A stretch of DNA of 64,000 nt from Pholis gunnellus. Its lineage: Eukaryota > Chordata > Actinopteri > Perciformes > Pholidae. Shown here in pieces: positions 41,417 through 52,378 of this stretch (positions within the stretch are counted from its first letter, which is position 1; the number at the start of each line of letters is the position of its first letter). The DNA is taken from contig OU342819.1 of assembly GCA_910591455.2 (NCBI GenBank), positions 14,486,262 through 14,550,261 on the forward strand. The letters are read 5' to 3'. Under the pieces are notes generated by a model, which was given only the letters and a program-made list of their open reading frames with translations, was not told where the DNA came from and ran no database searches. A program made the position numbers and the translations under genes.

Positions 41417-41850
41417 CCAGCGTGGTTTCTGTTCTGGGAAGTGCATGTGTGTGTTTGAGGAAGAACATCATGGGAACTGCTTCCATAAACCTGGTTATGT
41501 TATACTCTGAGGTAAGGCAGAAATCTGTCCATAAATATATCCAACCAGACGTGCTTCTTTGGTCGAGACTTGAACAGGAATATTGCTATGTTCTTCTTTA
41601 GTCCATGTCATGTTGGTTTTGTCAGAATATGTTTAAAGATATTTGGGCCAGTGCATTCGGCGTCTTTTGTTCGTCACACGGACTGCTTACCTGTGTTCAA
41701 CCAAAGACTGCTAAAACGTGATTGGTCAATACTACTCAGACTGCAAACGGTAGCCAGAACGCTTCCAATACTAAAATATTATCCTCTTACCTCCAGATTC
41801 AGCGTATGGATGCAGAATCAGTTAACAGATTAGATTCCTGTTTTTTAAGT
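41417..41850 (+). repeat. Diverged dispersed or duplicated element, copy A
   Basis: The first about 228 bases align with 47186-47411 at roughly 85 percent identity by hand over a 180-base core (shared blocks GGTTATGTTATACTCTGAG, CCAACCAGAC, TGCTTCTTTGGTC, ATGTTGGTTTTGTCAG). Copy A then continues with sequence not seen at copy B, including ACGTGATTGGTCAATACTAC and CAGATTCAGCGTATGGATGC, which remind me of fish DNA-transposon-derived repeats. Both copies share a short open frame ending at the same stop, but it looks incidental. Confidence 0.6.
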
Positions 41851-43287
41851 AGAAGTTTTCCTTTCACAGCAATTTTTGTGTTGCCATTGCTTAGTTTGCA
41901 TTTTCACATGTTTTAATACCCTTTTGCAATACCATGTTTTCTGGCCTTATTAAATAGAGGAAAAAAAACACCAAGAAAACATAGAATCATCTTTTTTTAT
42001 TTTTGCAAGCAGGAATCATCCACACAGAATAAATTATGATTTTGTTAAGATGATTCCCAAACGGAAAATGTGGTTGTTGGAGCAGCACAGGGACTGAAAT
42101 AAGTTCAGACAAATAGAGAAGTAAAATATCTATATATCAAATCAAAATATCTATATAAGTAAAAATATAAACTAAACAAACAAAAGACAATACAGGAGTA
42201 ACAGTCACGTGACTAGAAGCAGCAGTAAGGTGTTTAATGTTGGCTTTACACTGCACACACTGCATATATTCTGAGTTCAGCAGTGCATTTATTTTCTCCA
42301 ACAGATGAGGTCCTTAAACAGTCTGTGGGTATTTTAAAATGCAGTCATTGCAAGTGTGCCTCTTTGTGGTTTCGCAGTACATTACAGTGGCATTAAAGAA
42401 GGCAAAAGAAAAGGCAGATATATACAAAATATAATTTGTAATAGTTCCCATTGGCTTTTACCATCAGGGAGAAGATACAGGGTGTAGGAGAAACACATAT
42501 AAACATTCCTTTACCCAAGAGTGTGTTCGAATCCTTAAAAAACATAGAGCGTGGAGAGCGCATATTTAAAAAGAAAAAGTTTTATTGCAAGAGGAATGTT
42601 TTATGAGTGAGTTTGCATTAAGTTGCTGTAGATGTACGTCCGTCACTGAGGTAAAGGGGAGTTGGAGCATCTTTCACTCAGCCTTAACCAATAGACTTTT
42701 AAAATTAAAAGGAACAATAAAAAAAACAAGCTCTTTCGGTACCATGGGTAGAATATAGAGAAATATGGTTGCCCACCAAGGACAGTGCTAACGCAGTTTT
42801 TATTGTTGTTAACAAAGCTTAATGCACACTATTATCCTGCAATGAGTTTGTGTGTATAAAACATGGTAATACAGTTTAAGTTTGTTTCTAGGGTTGTACC
42901 AAATAGTTCAATTGTTTTTTTTGTTGTTTTGCATGTCCATACCACCCCACTGAAAACACGTTCCTGAGCATCTGGGTACATCTACAGCAGACATTAAAAC
43001 TTGATGCGTTCATAATTGTACAATGACTATTTGGTGAAATAATCTCTTATTTGGGGACAGTGATACTTTCCGTGCTGTGCCATTAGTTTAAAACGGTAGT
43101 GTCCCGGCACTATTCTCTTTGAGTTTTACAGTGAAGACCAAAATTAGATGAGTCATATTGTCACCTCACTGCATTAAAGAATGAAGACAGAGCCCTGAGC
43201 AAAGAGAGAGAGGGAGTGAGGAATATACATATTTTGCTATCCTTGGTGATAACATTAATGTCAAGGTGGAAGGAAGACATCAAAGCT

Positions 43288-43411
43288 AATGAATATTTAT
43301 GGTTGCCCACAGTAAAGTGCTGTTTTAGAGTGAAGTGGGACAGAATGGCCTCATGGAGACAGCACTTTAGGGCCTACTCTTGCACAGACTGTGGGTCTAT
43401 GAATATTCATT
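43288..43411. repeat. Long imperfect palindrome (foldback)
   Basis: Three arm segments pair in nested order. 43288-43302 pairs with 43397-43411, 43305-43312 pairs with 43389-43396 with only a two-base bulge (43303-43304), and TAAAGTGCTGT (43313-43323) pairs perfectly with ACAGCACTTTA (43359-43369). Nineteen bases on the 3' side (43370-43388) and a 35-base loop are unpaired. About 34 base pairs form in total, three of them G:T. I do not know a family for it. Confidence 0.7.
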
Positions 43412-43660
43412 GTTCATTGTCCCAAAAACAATTTGCTTAACGCTTCTGACTGCTTCTCATCCGTAAAATATGCGTAAGATTTTACCTATGCATGGTTTGT
43501 CTTATAATTCTATTTATCTTCACTTTTGATAGGTCTATGACATTATCTCAACTTCTATTCTTTGCAAAATAAAAATAAAAATAAAGCAGAAATGCTGTTT
43601 GTTCTGTGCTTTGGAATATATTGCATTATATTCACACAGACTCCCTGGATTTAACAGTTC

Positions 43661-43692
43661 AGTGACACATTGTTAGCGGGCAATGTGTCACT
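43661..43692. repeat. Perfect 12-bp hairpin with 8-base loop
   Basis: AGTGACACATTG (43661-43672) pairs exactly with CAATGTGTCACT (43681-43692), around TTAGCGGG. It lies 250 bases from the long palindrome at 43288. Confidence 0.85.
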
Positions 43693-44816
43693 ACTCCAGC
43701 CTGTATGGATGATATGTCATTGCATATTTGTTTGAAAGTTTCTGAGCATGTTCAAATGGCGTAGTCTATAACCCCATCATATGCCAGACAGCATGATGTC
43801 CTTGAGCATTTTTCACAACATGCTACATTAGCCTTCCCAACTGTGCCATGCATATGTCAAAGTGTCACAACAGCCGGAGCCAATGCTGTTTAAAAACCCT
43901 TTATGTCATATTTTACTCGTGAACAATCTGCAGATGAGAATCCTGTGTATGAAAACCCAGTCCAAACAGCGACAGAGAGGCAGAGAAGGAAAACATTACT
44001 TTTCCAGGAGTTGACAGTGTTGCTATGGTTATTGTCTCACACCGCTACCAGCCTCTTCCAAAGTAAACACTGCCTGATGAGAGAAAGGAACTACAAAGCT
44101 TGTAAGTAGTGTGGTCTAATGTGCAGTAGCATTGGCCTGGAACTGGGCTCCGTCTAACAGAGCTCTAAGACAAGGCAATGATATTCACAGTATTGTTGTC
44201 TCCGATGGATCGTGTCATGCCCACGCATCGTGCTCCTTTGCTCTACAGCTGTCAGAGTGAGCGGTGACAAGCTCATCCATACAAAGTATGCATACAAACC
44301 GATAGAAGCCCAATTAGATAATTAAAAGCAAAGATACCGGCCCATCATACGACAGTTAGCAGTTATAGAGTGGTGATCCACCACTGGATCTGTAATCGAC
44401 TGCAATAAACTTGAGCTTCTGTGCCATCAAACATTACCCTTTTCTATTTCATAATGCCTCAGCCTACTTATGTGGTTATTTTGGTGAAGGTAACTCAAAC
44501 GTTGTGTAATCAGAAATGCATTACAGAGACAGCACTATAGTAAAGTAGCTTATAATTTTTAAAAAATTATAATAATTTTTTATAATTAAAAAAATTATTT
44601 TGAAAATAAATTGCCCGACACTGGCTGTCAGCCACTTTGCTTGGGGGAAAAAAAGAAACGAGTCATTTTTAAAATCTAGTTTTTTGAATCCTACAAATCG
44701 CCCTTTGAGACACTTTTTCTTTGCATTCCAACCAAATTAGCAGCACCGTGCTTCTGTAAAATGTATTTATTTCCAGCTCCTTCCAAATCTACTCTAGTAT
44801 TTCTTATGTACAGCAG

Positions 44817-45000
44817 GTTGTACTAGTGGTTACAGAGACCTTCATGTGACCTCAAGGTAACACGTTGAATGTCTGCAAAAAAACAATCTCTGTCCATCAT
44901 AAAATAATACTGTGTAGGTGAATTGTCCTTGAGCAAGACAGTAAACCATTTTCTGCATTGCACATCACTCTGAGTTAGCATCAGTAGAATACCTAAGACC
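44817..45000 (+). repeat. Probable tRNA-derived SINE remnant
   Basis: The head TAGTGGTTACAGAGACC resembles a decayed A-box region. The body contains GTCCTTGAGCAAGACAGTAA, which corresponds to the central sequence of a common fish SINE family (usually GTCCTTGAGCAAGACACTGAA). The B-box area is badly eroded and no clear tail was seen. Confidence 0.4.
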
Positions 45001-47185
45001 TCAAAGAGATTGTTTATTTTCCATGATGTATAATTTTGCACTTATTTTTACAATTACAGTACAATTGTAATAATGCCCTCTCCTCCACCATCTCGCCTGC
45101 TTTGTATCCCCCTCAATCCTCAGTCTGCCTTTCATGTGCTTTTAGCTCTCATTAACACCAACCTCCTATGAGCCCAAGTGCCTCTTACTGTCCAATCTCT
45201 GTGGGGTCACCTCTTGACATGGTGAGGTATAAGCACAGTTCCTGGCCTCTTACCCAGGCCCTGTGGACTATGTGTCCAACATTGGATAGCCTTGGAAACT
45301 TACATAAATCCAGTGAAGTATATGCTGCTTCTGGCTTCCATTAACCTAGGCCTTAGTGAAGTTGAGTGCTTGCTCTAAAGGCCCTCACGTGCAGAGACTG
45401 CGTCACACGTTAAGTAACCTTGGTTGGCAGTAGGGAGACCAATTTGATGCAAGCAGACAAGTACAGGAGTATTTGGTATGCTCTATCTAGGTATAGGTGG
45501 GTTCAGCATTATTCTGAGGAAAGGTTCGTCGTTTGCTTCCAAATGTTGGTGAATGTAACAGAAAACTGAGTTGTTTTGAACCTGAGCATTGGAGTCTACA
45601 CCAAAGCAGTATGTTAGTTTGTCCAGTTCATAGCAGTTTTAGCTAACTAGCTGGTAGACTAATATAGCAAGGGAACCAATGCATACTAATTACTGCTAAT
45701 GCTATTTTATATGCAGTTAGTTCCATTGTAACTCATATTTAATGCCACATTTATGTTATCGCCATGTCAGAAGAATGGGAAGAATAGAAAGGCACTTACC
45801 GAGCAGTCACACATTCGTCCACAGCTGGCTACTTGCTGCACAATACAAAAAGTAGACTAAAAGGCTATGCTTCACTGTGTAACTTAAAAAAATGTCTTAA
45901 ACAAATCAAATAGAGAAATAGCTCACATAAAGTATGCTAAATTATCTGTATAAGCGTCACTGTTTCATTTGACTTGACTCTAATGGCTTTGCAGTGTGTT
46001 GTGTAACATGTTGAAAATATTGGATGTCAGAAATTCGTAATACTTTACTGACACCATTTGCCACACACATGCATGCACTTTTAATCCGTATGATATGACT
46101 TGAATTCTGCGGCACGCCAATATGGTAGCATGTTAGCTTGAAAGCAGTTGTCTAGATACTTTGCTAGCTAAGGAGCTGCTAAAAGAAATGTCCAGAGTAG
46201 TAACTAAAACCATCAAATGCAAGTAAATAAAAAAGGAAATAAATCACTTTTATTAACTGTACTTTTATTAGCTTGTACACAAAAATTAACGACCATGTTT
46301 AAATGTATTGTTTTGCAATTAGACACATTTTAAGTGTTCCATAATGTCTTATAACAGCATCAAAACTTGGGTCCCAGTTAGAAACACGGCGAGCGATAAC
46401 CAAGCTACCTACAGTGATACCCGCTATACACACCATGCGCACGGTGAGTGCACTATCAAACCAGCTTGTACCTACAGAGAAGCACATTTGTAATGCAAAA
46501 ACAATCAATGGAGGGAGACAAACCTCTGCCATATTCTGCCCGTGCATCTTTCTTTCTTTTATATCCTATCAAATCATAGTCCTCCAATTACCCAATTGTT
46601 GTATACATTTTTTTTTTATGTTTTGCTAAATCTTTCTTATATCAAGTTGTTTCTCTGAGTCAAAAGTAAATGTTGCAAATAATAATTTGATGGATTTCAG
46701 CATAGGGATATTTTAGAAAAAAAGTTGTCTGGGTATCATCCCATAAGGTTTTTGGTTGAGTGGTGTGAACATTTCCCATCTCCCACACATCCTCCTCAAA
46801 CTACATTTATGCAGAACCACTTGAAACTCTCAAGTGATGGAGCAGTCACTCGGGGCATATGAAAATGTTGTCGGTATTGAAGTAGTTTCAGGCAAAATAC
46901 TAAAACACTGTATGCTGTATATAGGGTTTTTGTCAGCAGTGTGTGTGTGTGTGTGTTGTGTGAGACAAAATCAGGCTGGTGGAGGACCCTTACTGTGTCG
47001 GTGATGGTAATAGTTTGCCAGAGCCTTGGGGGAGCTGCTCAGCAGGCATTGGTGTGTGTGTGCGTGTGTCTGTGCGTACGTGCATTTGTCAGTGTGTTTG
47101 TGTGCACGTATCAGCAGGAAAGGGTAGATCAGGCCCCACAGTGCATGTCTCAAAAGCCAAGTCATCAACCCTTTTAATCCAGCCC

Positions 47186-47411
47186 AGCAGGGATGTGTTT
47201 CTGTTTTTGGCAGTGTGTGTGTTTGAAGAACATCACAAGAACTGCAGCCATGAACTTGGTTATGTTATACTCTGAGACAAGACAGAAATCTGCCCATAAA
47301 TATTTCCAACCAGACATGCTTCTTTGGTCTAGACTTGGAACAGGAATATTGATAAGTTTAGCTTTTGTTCATGCCATGTTGGTTTTGTCAGGTTGCGTTT
47401 GAAGATGTTTT
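47186..47411 (+). repeat. Diverged dispersed or duplicated element, copy B, next to adgrb2 exon
   Basis: Direct-orientation copy of the first half of the 41417 element, about 5.8 kb downstream of it. It ends about 10 bases before the predicted branch point and 56 bases before the exon. The flanks of the two copies do not match, which favours two insertions of one family, or an old local duplication with decayed edges. Confidence 0.65.
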
Positions 47412-47420
47412 ATAATGTGT

Positions 47421-47467
47421 CTAATCTACATCCCCCTCTCTCCCCATCCTCCTCTCTTCCCCTACAG
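47421..47467 (+). promoter_or_regulatory. adgrb2: Splice acceptor with branch point and polypyrimidine tract
   Basis: A nearly pure C/T tract of about 30 bases (from 47431) runs into CCCTACAG, ending at 47467. A CTAAT sequence at 47421-47425 fits the yUnAy branch-point consensus, with the A at 47424 about 44 bases upstream of the exon. This is a strong 3' splice site. It implies at least one upstream, probably non-coding, exon that I cannot locate. The open frame continues upstream of the acceptor, but that part translates the polypyrimidine tract and is not protein. Confidence 0.85.
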
Positions 47468-47482
47468 GACGAATGTCATAGG
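47468..47482 (+). other. adgrb2: 5' UTR part of the adgrb2 coding exon, with minimal uORF
   Basis: Fifteen exonic bases precede the start codon. They contain an out-of-frame ATG at 47473 followed by one Ser codon and a TAG (47473-47481), so a two-codon upstream ORF ends one base before the main ATG. The uORF ATG has C at -3 and T at +4, a weak context, whereas the main ATG has A at -3. Leaky scanning past the uORF is therefore expected. The extent depends on the splice acceptor call. Confidence 0.75.
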
Positions 47483-48371
47483 ATGAACACTGCTGGTGGG
47501 GTGTGTCTGTCTGTGCTGTCCTCCCTCCTGGCCGTGGCTGGGGCCCTGGCTGCCTTGTCTGCCCTCGCTCTAGCTCCTCTCTCTGCCCTGACGGAGGCTG
47601 CCTATGGGGCTGCCCACAGCGTCCCCAGCACCGGGGTAGAGGGGTCCCCCTCGCCCGTCTCCTCACCATGCTCCAGCCTTGTAGCTGGGGTGCTCTATGG
47701 CTCTTTCTCCCTAAGGGAGCTCTTTCCATCCAGGGCACTGGGCTGTTCCTGGTCCCTGGAAAACCCTGATCCCACCAAGTACTCCCTCTACCTCCGCTTC
47801 ACCCGCCAGCCTATCATCTGCCGGATGCACGCCCCCATGCTCCTCTCTCTTGACCACCACCTGGCCAATCAAAGCTGTCCCCTTCACGTACAGACACCTG
47901 CTGCAAGGGATCAGGAAGTCATCGATCTTTGTGGCAGCCAATCCAACTCAGAGGGACCATACTCCTTCCTACAGTTTGATAAGAACTTTGTCCAGATATG
48001 TTTAACGAGACATCCAGCAGAGGATGAGCCTCAGGTATCTAAGGAATTGCTGGAGCTGAGACTGGTAGAGGTGTTACTCATCAACAACGAGAACTCCAGT
48101 CAGTTCACCTGCGGCGTGCTCTGCCGATGGTTTGAGGAGTGTTTACGCACTGGTCACAATGGAGACCAGGAGGTTTCTGATGGAGATGGTTGTGGGATGA
48201 CCCAGACAGGATGTATCTGTCCAAACCACAATATCATGGCACCACCTATTCCGTTGCTCCCTGAGACGCCCCACAGTTCCAGCAATGGTTCTTTCATTCC
48301 TGATGACTGCTGTGTGACTGAGCTGCATTCCAATGAAGCAATCGCCATAGCACCCAGAGATGTTCGACAAG
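47483..48371 (+). CDS. adgrb2: Adhesion GPCR B2 (BAI2), first coding exon, partial
   Basis: This exon encodes 296 complete codons plus one base of the amino-terminal ectodomain of a brain-angiogenesis-inhibitor type adhesion GPCR, a neuronal plasma-membrane receptor. Seen: an Ala/Leu-rich signal peptide (about residues 7-36), a Ser/Pro linker (46-62), then the conserved N-terminal cysteine-rich, CUB-like region from C63 to C246. Diagnostic blocks are GVLYGSFSL (69-77), ENPDPTKYSLYLRF (93-106), FLQFDKNFVQIC (162-173) and VEVLLINNENSSQFTCGVLCRW (195-216; last block split NNENSSQF/CGVLCRW). N-glycosylation sequons lie at N129, N204 and N268. Residues 247-296 are a variable linker. From family knowledge the LINN-NSSQFTCGVLCRW and KYSLYLRF blocks fit ADGRB2 better than ADGRB1 or ADGRB3. 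The thrombospondin repeats, GAIN domain, seven helices and PDZ-binding tail are missing and must lie on exons beyond the window. The start is the first in-frame ATG after the splice acceptor, with A at -3. The exon ends in phase 1. Family assignment is firm; the paralogue call is strong, from remembered sequences rather than a search. Confidence 0.95.
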
Positions 48372-48377
48372 GTAGGA
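48369..48377 (+). promoter_or_regulatory. adgrb2: Splice donor ending the adgrb2 exon (phase 1)
   Basis: The sequence AAG|GTAGGA matches the 5' splice-site consensus, with the intron starting at 48372. The exon ends after the first base (G) of a codon, giving phase 1, the phase commonly used around thrombospondin-repeat exons. Past this point the frame runs on only to a stop at 48449-48451 with no recognisable BAI sequence, which supports the exon boundary here. Confidence 0.85.
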
Positions 48378-49113
48378 TTATTTTAAGCATAAGCACACTT
48401 CTTTACAATGAGCTTATTATATATGCCATAACACAAGTGTCTCTGTGGTAGCCCAAACACTGTAAAAAAATGGATTCACATAAGTATAAGTAAGAAAAAC
48501 ATTTTTTAACTACTGAATAGATGCAATTTAAATTTAAAAAATGTAATACAACTCAGTTGTGAGGAAAAATGTCCTTATTCATTGATTTTTGTGGATAAAG
48601 ATTAATAACATTGGCTGATACATTTGGTTTCAGGACATCTCTGAGTACACACAGAAACAAAATTAAAACACATTGCTCCATAATTCCTGGCAATGACTGA
48701 TGAATTTGACTTCAGGACATTTTTGACTAAATACATGCTGAATATCCCCCAAAAATTCTTGATATGATTCAACTTTTTCTCCTGGTCTAGTGTCAAAATC
48801 GCATATAAACAATTGGTTACTTGTGTACCCAGCTTGCAGTAGCAAAGGGCAATAGAAGTTTGCCTTGTTATACTGGCTTTCGATACCAGCTCAGGGCGGT
48901 CCCATGCCTCTGCTTGACAGAGAATTTATTATTTGAATTTTGTTTGTTGGCCTGTAATTAAAAAACGAAGAAGTTCAAAGGAGCCCTTTAAACCTTCCAT
49001 CAAAAGATTTGTAAATGGCTGACAGAAATTCATGCTTCTGATCTATATTTTAGAGATTACCCCATGTGGCCAAGAGGTGTGGCTCCTAGGTCTTCAGTTA
49101 CCATGCTGCACAA

Positions 49114-49138
49114 GTGTGTGTGTGTGTGTGTGTGTGTG
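49114..49138 (+). repeat. (TG)n microsatellite
   Basis: About 12 units within the adgrb2 intron. Confidence 0.95.
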
Positions 49139-50442
49139 CCTGTGTGTGAAACCATCTGTTGACAATGTTAGAACAAGTTCTGATTTGACACCCATGCACA
49201 CATACACACACGCATGGTCATTCATACATCAATGCATTGAGCACAAAGCAAACAATCCCTTCACACACATAACCCATGGGGATATGTATGCATGTGTGCA
49301 TTTGTGCTTGTGCCTGAAAGCTGCATAAATAAGTGTTTTATCCATGCAGAGATGGACAAGTGCTTGTACTAAAGCTCTCTTATCCATTTTAGGTTATCAC
49401 TGCCACCACAATAATTCATATAACATAATTAATTTAGGCTAATGTAGAAGTGATCGTAGATATGCAGAGAGATGTAGTTTGTCTTATAAATTCCCACAAT
49501 TAAATAATAATGTTCCTTTGGGTGCATTATAGGCATGTTTGCCGAGTGAAAAGCACTAATTAGTGTGCAGTTATTCTTATTGCAAGCCTTTTACAACACA
49601 CTTGCACACATACTGGGAGCTCTGGGGAGTCTTACCTTGCTGACGGGAAGGTTACCGTTCTCTGGATTCCATCAGCGGGGAGGATTTTATCATCTAAATT
49701 ACTCAGAGAGGGAGAACGGGAGGGACAGAGCAAGAGACTCGGTGGAAGAGGACTGATGCACTGTTGCTTGAGACAAAAGCCAAACGGATGGCGGTGCTCG
49801 TTAAATTGATGCCAAGTGTTGGGGTGATACTTAACGTAAGCCGGTTGCCAGTTACCGTAGACCTGTGTTGGCTTTCCTGCGTCTCACCTCGAAGACACTG
49901 ATGTTGCATACATATCGGTTAGCAGCTGGTCACTCTATAATCACTCACCACTTATAGACAACACTGTGAACTGCAGAGAGCCCTTGATGAGAAGATAGCC
50001 TGAAGATGTGTGGGCAAGCTTTTGAGTGCAGAATACATTTTTTTTCCAAACAATTCCCCTATGTCCTAATTACCCTGAAATAGCGGAATAGCTGTAAACC
50101 CAACATCGCGCTGTCAGAGCGAGAGCCATATTTTTGCCTCTATCCTCCTCCTGTCCCGTTTCTCTATCCAAAGACAAATACTAACTCAGATTGAGGAGAC
50201 TGACAAATAGATTATTTTATTATCAAATGGGGTCCCTGTGGTTAACGACCGGAGCCCACACCATATGCATCATACTGTACATGCAGAATGTGATGACATT
50301 TCAGTGTCTTGGAGAGTTGATGCACGTCAAAGCTGGAAAATATGAGTAAGACACATGCCACATAATCATGAACTTTCAAAATAAAGGCCCAACCAAAAGA
50401 AATCTGAAAAGCAAACATAGAAAATATGTTTTTGAAATTCAT

Positions 50443-50552
50443 CCGGGCAGCAGTGGCTCAGGCGGTAGCAGTGTAGCTCGCTGCTGGGTGTGGGTGTGTG
50501 AATGGGTGAATGAGAGGCAAATTATAAAGAGCTTTGGATGAAAGCGCTATAT
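50443..50552 (+). repeat. Internally deleted tRNA-derived SINE
   Basis: The element begins CCGGGCAGCAGTGGCTCAGG, containing an A-box-like TGGCTCAGGCGG (50454-50465). It then jumps to the 3' body motifs GCAGTGTAGCTCGCTGC, GTGTGTGAATGGGTGAATG and GCTTTGGATGAAAGCGCTAT typical of a fish SINE tail. The B box and the central body are missing, so this is an internally deleted copy. Confidence 0.7.
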
Positions 50553-51280
50553 CTTCCCATTGTTATACTGACTGACCTTCACTAAGCTCATTGTATAATG
50601 TCTGTATCGACAAAAACCTCAGCAGTTCTCAGTTGCCCCAAGCTGTGTTTTTTTTTCTTCTTGTTGAGAATACTATAAGATTATTATTGGTATGACAGGT
50701 ACAATGACTGAATTACACTTGCGTTGCAGTAGGTGACTTTTTTTACTTTTTACATGAATGTGAATTAAAAAATGTGCCCTAAAGAGTTTGGACTGTGACA
50801 TTATATTTTCAATCAATATGTATATTAAAATGGTACAGGTCCTAGGTCTTTGTCCATCAAATCTATAAATACATTACTATATGACACTGAGCAGATTTGA
50901 ACCACAAATATGTAAAACACAGTTAAACAAATATTGTCTCATTACCATATAAAGTGGGTATCAAGGGGCAATGCAAACTGAATTGTGCCATATAAAATAA
51001 GTAAGCTATTTCTTTCCTACTTATTTACTTAGTGACTGTATCTATCTCTGCTTTGATTTGGCATCACATACACAGGTGTGTTCATGTATCTGTCTTTAGC
51101 ATTAAATAACCTCTCAATCAAAACTCCTTGGACAAGCTGCCGATATCCCTCCATATTGCAAACAATATGATACATACATAGATCAGCGTAACGGCCATGC
51201 ACTACATTCGAATGGTCAATTCCTTCACATTTGTGTCACTCTCCTGCTCATGATGCAAGTCTTAGAAACCACATATTATC

Positions 51281-51282
<2 letters not shown>

Positions 51283-51326
<44 letters not shown>
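51283..51326 (+). repeat. (CA)n microsatellite
   Basis: About 22 pure units. Confidence 0.95.
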
Positions 51327-51332
<6 letters not shown>

Positions 51333-52378
51333 ATTCAGTGTTTGAGCTCCTGAGACATTGTGTGACTGAATGTCAGGTCTGCTAGAAGAAAACTCGAGAT
51401 CTGGTTCTGTCAATCAACATCAGCCCCCTCCAACAACCCTAACACAGACACACTTCCAAACTGACATGCAATGTGTTTGACACAAAAACAAACATACCGC
51501 TGTGTATCACCTTCTCATTTTCACTGATTTTCTTCTCCTCACCATGGTAACATTTTCATTGCATTGATCTCTGCGCTACCCGTTCCTGCCTTTACCTTGT
51601 CTTTTTTTCAGTCCAAATAGGCCAGTATCTTCAAATTCAGCTGGTTTGTGGATTGTATACCAAACTTCTGCTCTGCCTAACTAAATGTGTTTCCAGAGAA
51701 AAAATACAACTACCCTTAGCATTTGAACACTTGCCGCAAGTTTTCTTTAACTTAAAGAAAATGTTCCAGTGGAGCCGCTCAGTGTCTGGCATATCAGACT
51801 GTGGTTGTACAGGGAAGCTTCCTGCAGTCTCAAAGCGTTCATAAACCCCTTTCAGAGGTTTGGATAAGCAGGAAACTGCAAATCTGGCAGTCAAGCCTGT
51901 TTTGCACATTGACCAGTGCACAGACAAGATTAATCTGAGCTCCAAGCAATACACAACTTATTTTCACCTTATTCCTCATATTCTTACTTCATCACTGTCT
52001 GTGTTGATTACTGAACCTTGGCAATCAGCGCTGTGTTGCAAGGGGAACAATGGCATTCCCATCAGCCTAATCTATTGTTAATATTTAGTGTTCATTAGCA
52101 AATGTAATCATATTAACTTTTCTTTGTTAGCCTTTACTACAGCCTTATAGAGGTTCCATCACTACATAGCAGAGACACAGTACAGCATATAGCCAAAGCA
52201 TCAAGCGTATTCATGGTTCATTTGAACAGGGTCCAAAATTGGTCCCTTGAGCATTCTACGTATATTACAAAATCTGCAGAGGGACATATGCTCACCACCT
52301 GAGACATTTCAGAAAGTCAGGAAGACATGTGAGGGTTACCTTTTGTAGAGCTAATGCGAAAATGTACAGTTATACAGT

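Larger units (their letters stand above)
41851..47185. other. Intronic or flanking DNA between two copies of one element
   Basis: Non-coding sequence between the two diverged direct copies at 41417 and 47186. It holds the long palindrome at 43288-43411, a hairpin at 43661-43692, an AT-rich low-complexity patch at 44555-44605 and a SINE remnant at 44817-45000. A short (TG)n lies at 46940-46956 and an imperfect TG-rich run at 47051-47104. No exon was recognised. Confidence 0.55.

Noticed and set aside
42440..42500. CATCAGGGAGAAGATACAGGG, similar to the 3' part of some fish LINEs
   Set aside because: Only about 20 bases match what I remember and the flanks do not continue the similarity.
47393..47482. 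Upstream in-frame ATGs that would lengthen adgrb2 by 30 residues
   Set aside because: They lie in the intron, partly in repeat-derived sequence, and the added residues translate the polypyrimidine tract.
47421..47738. 105-codon open frame antisense to the adgrb2 exon
   Set aside because: Arg/Gly/Pro-rich shadow of the GC-rich signal-peptide coding sequence.
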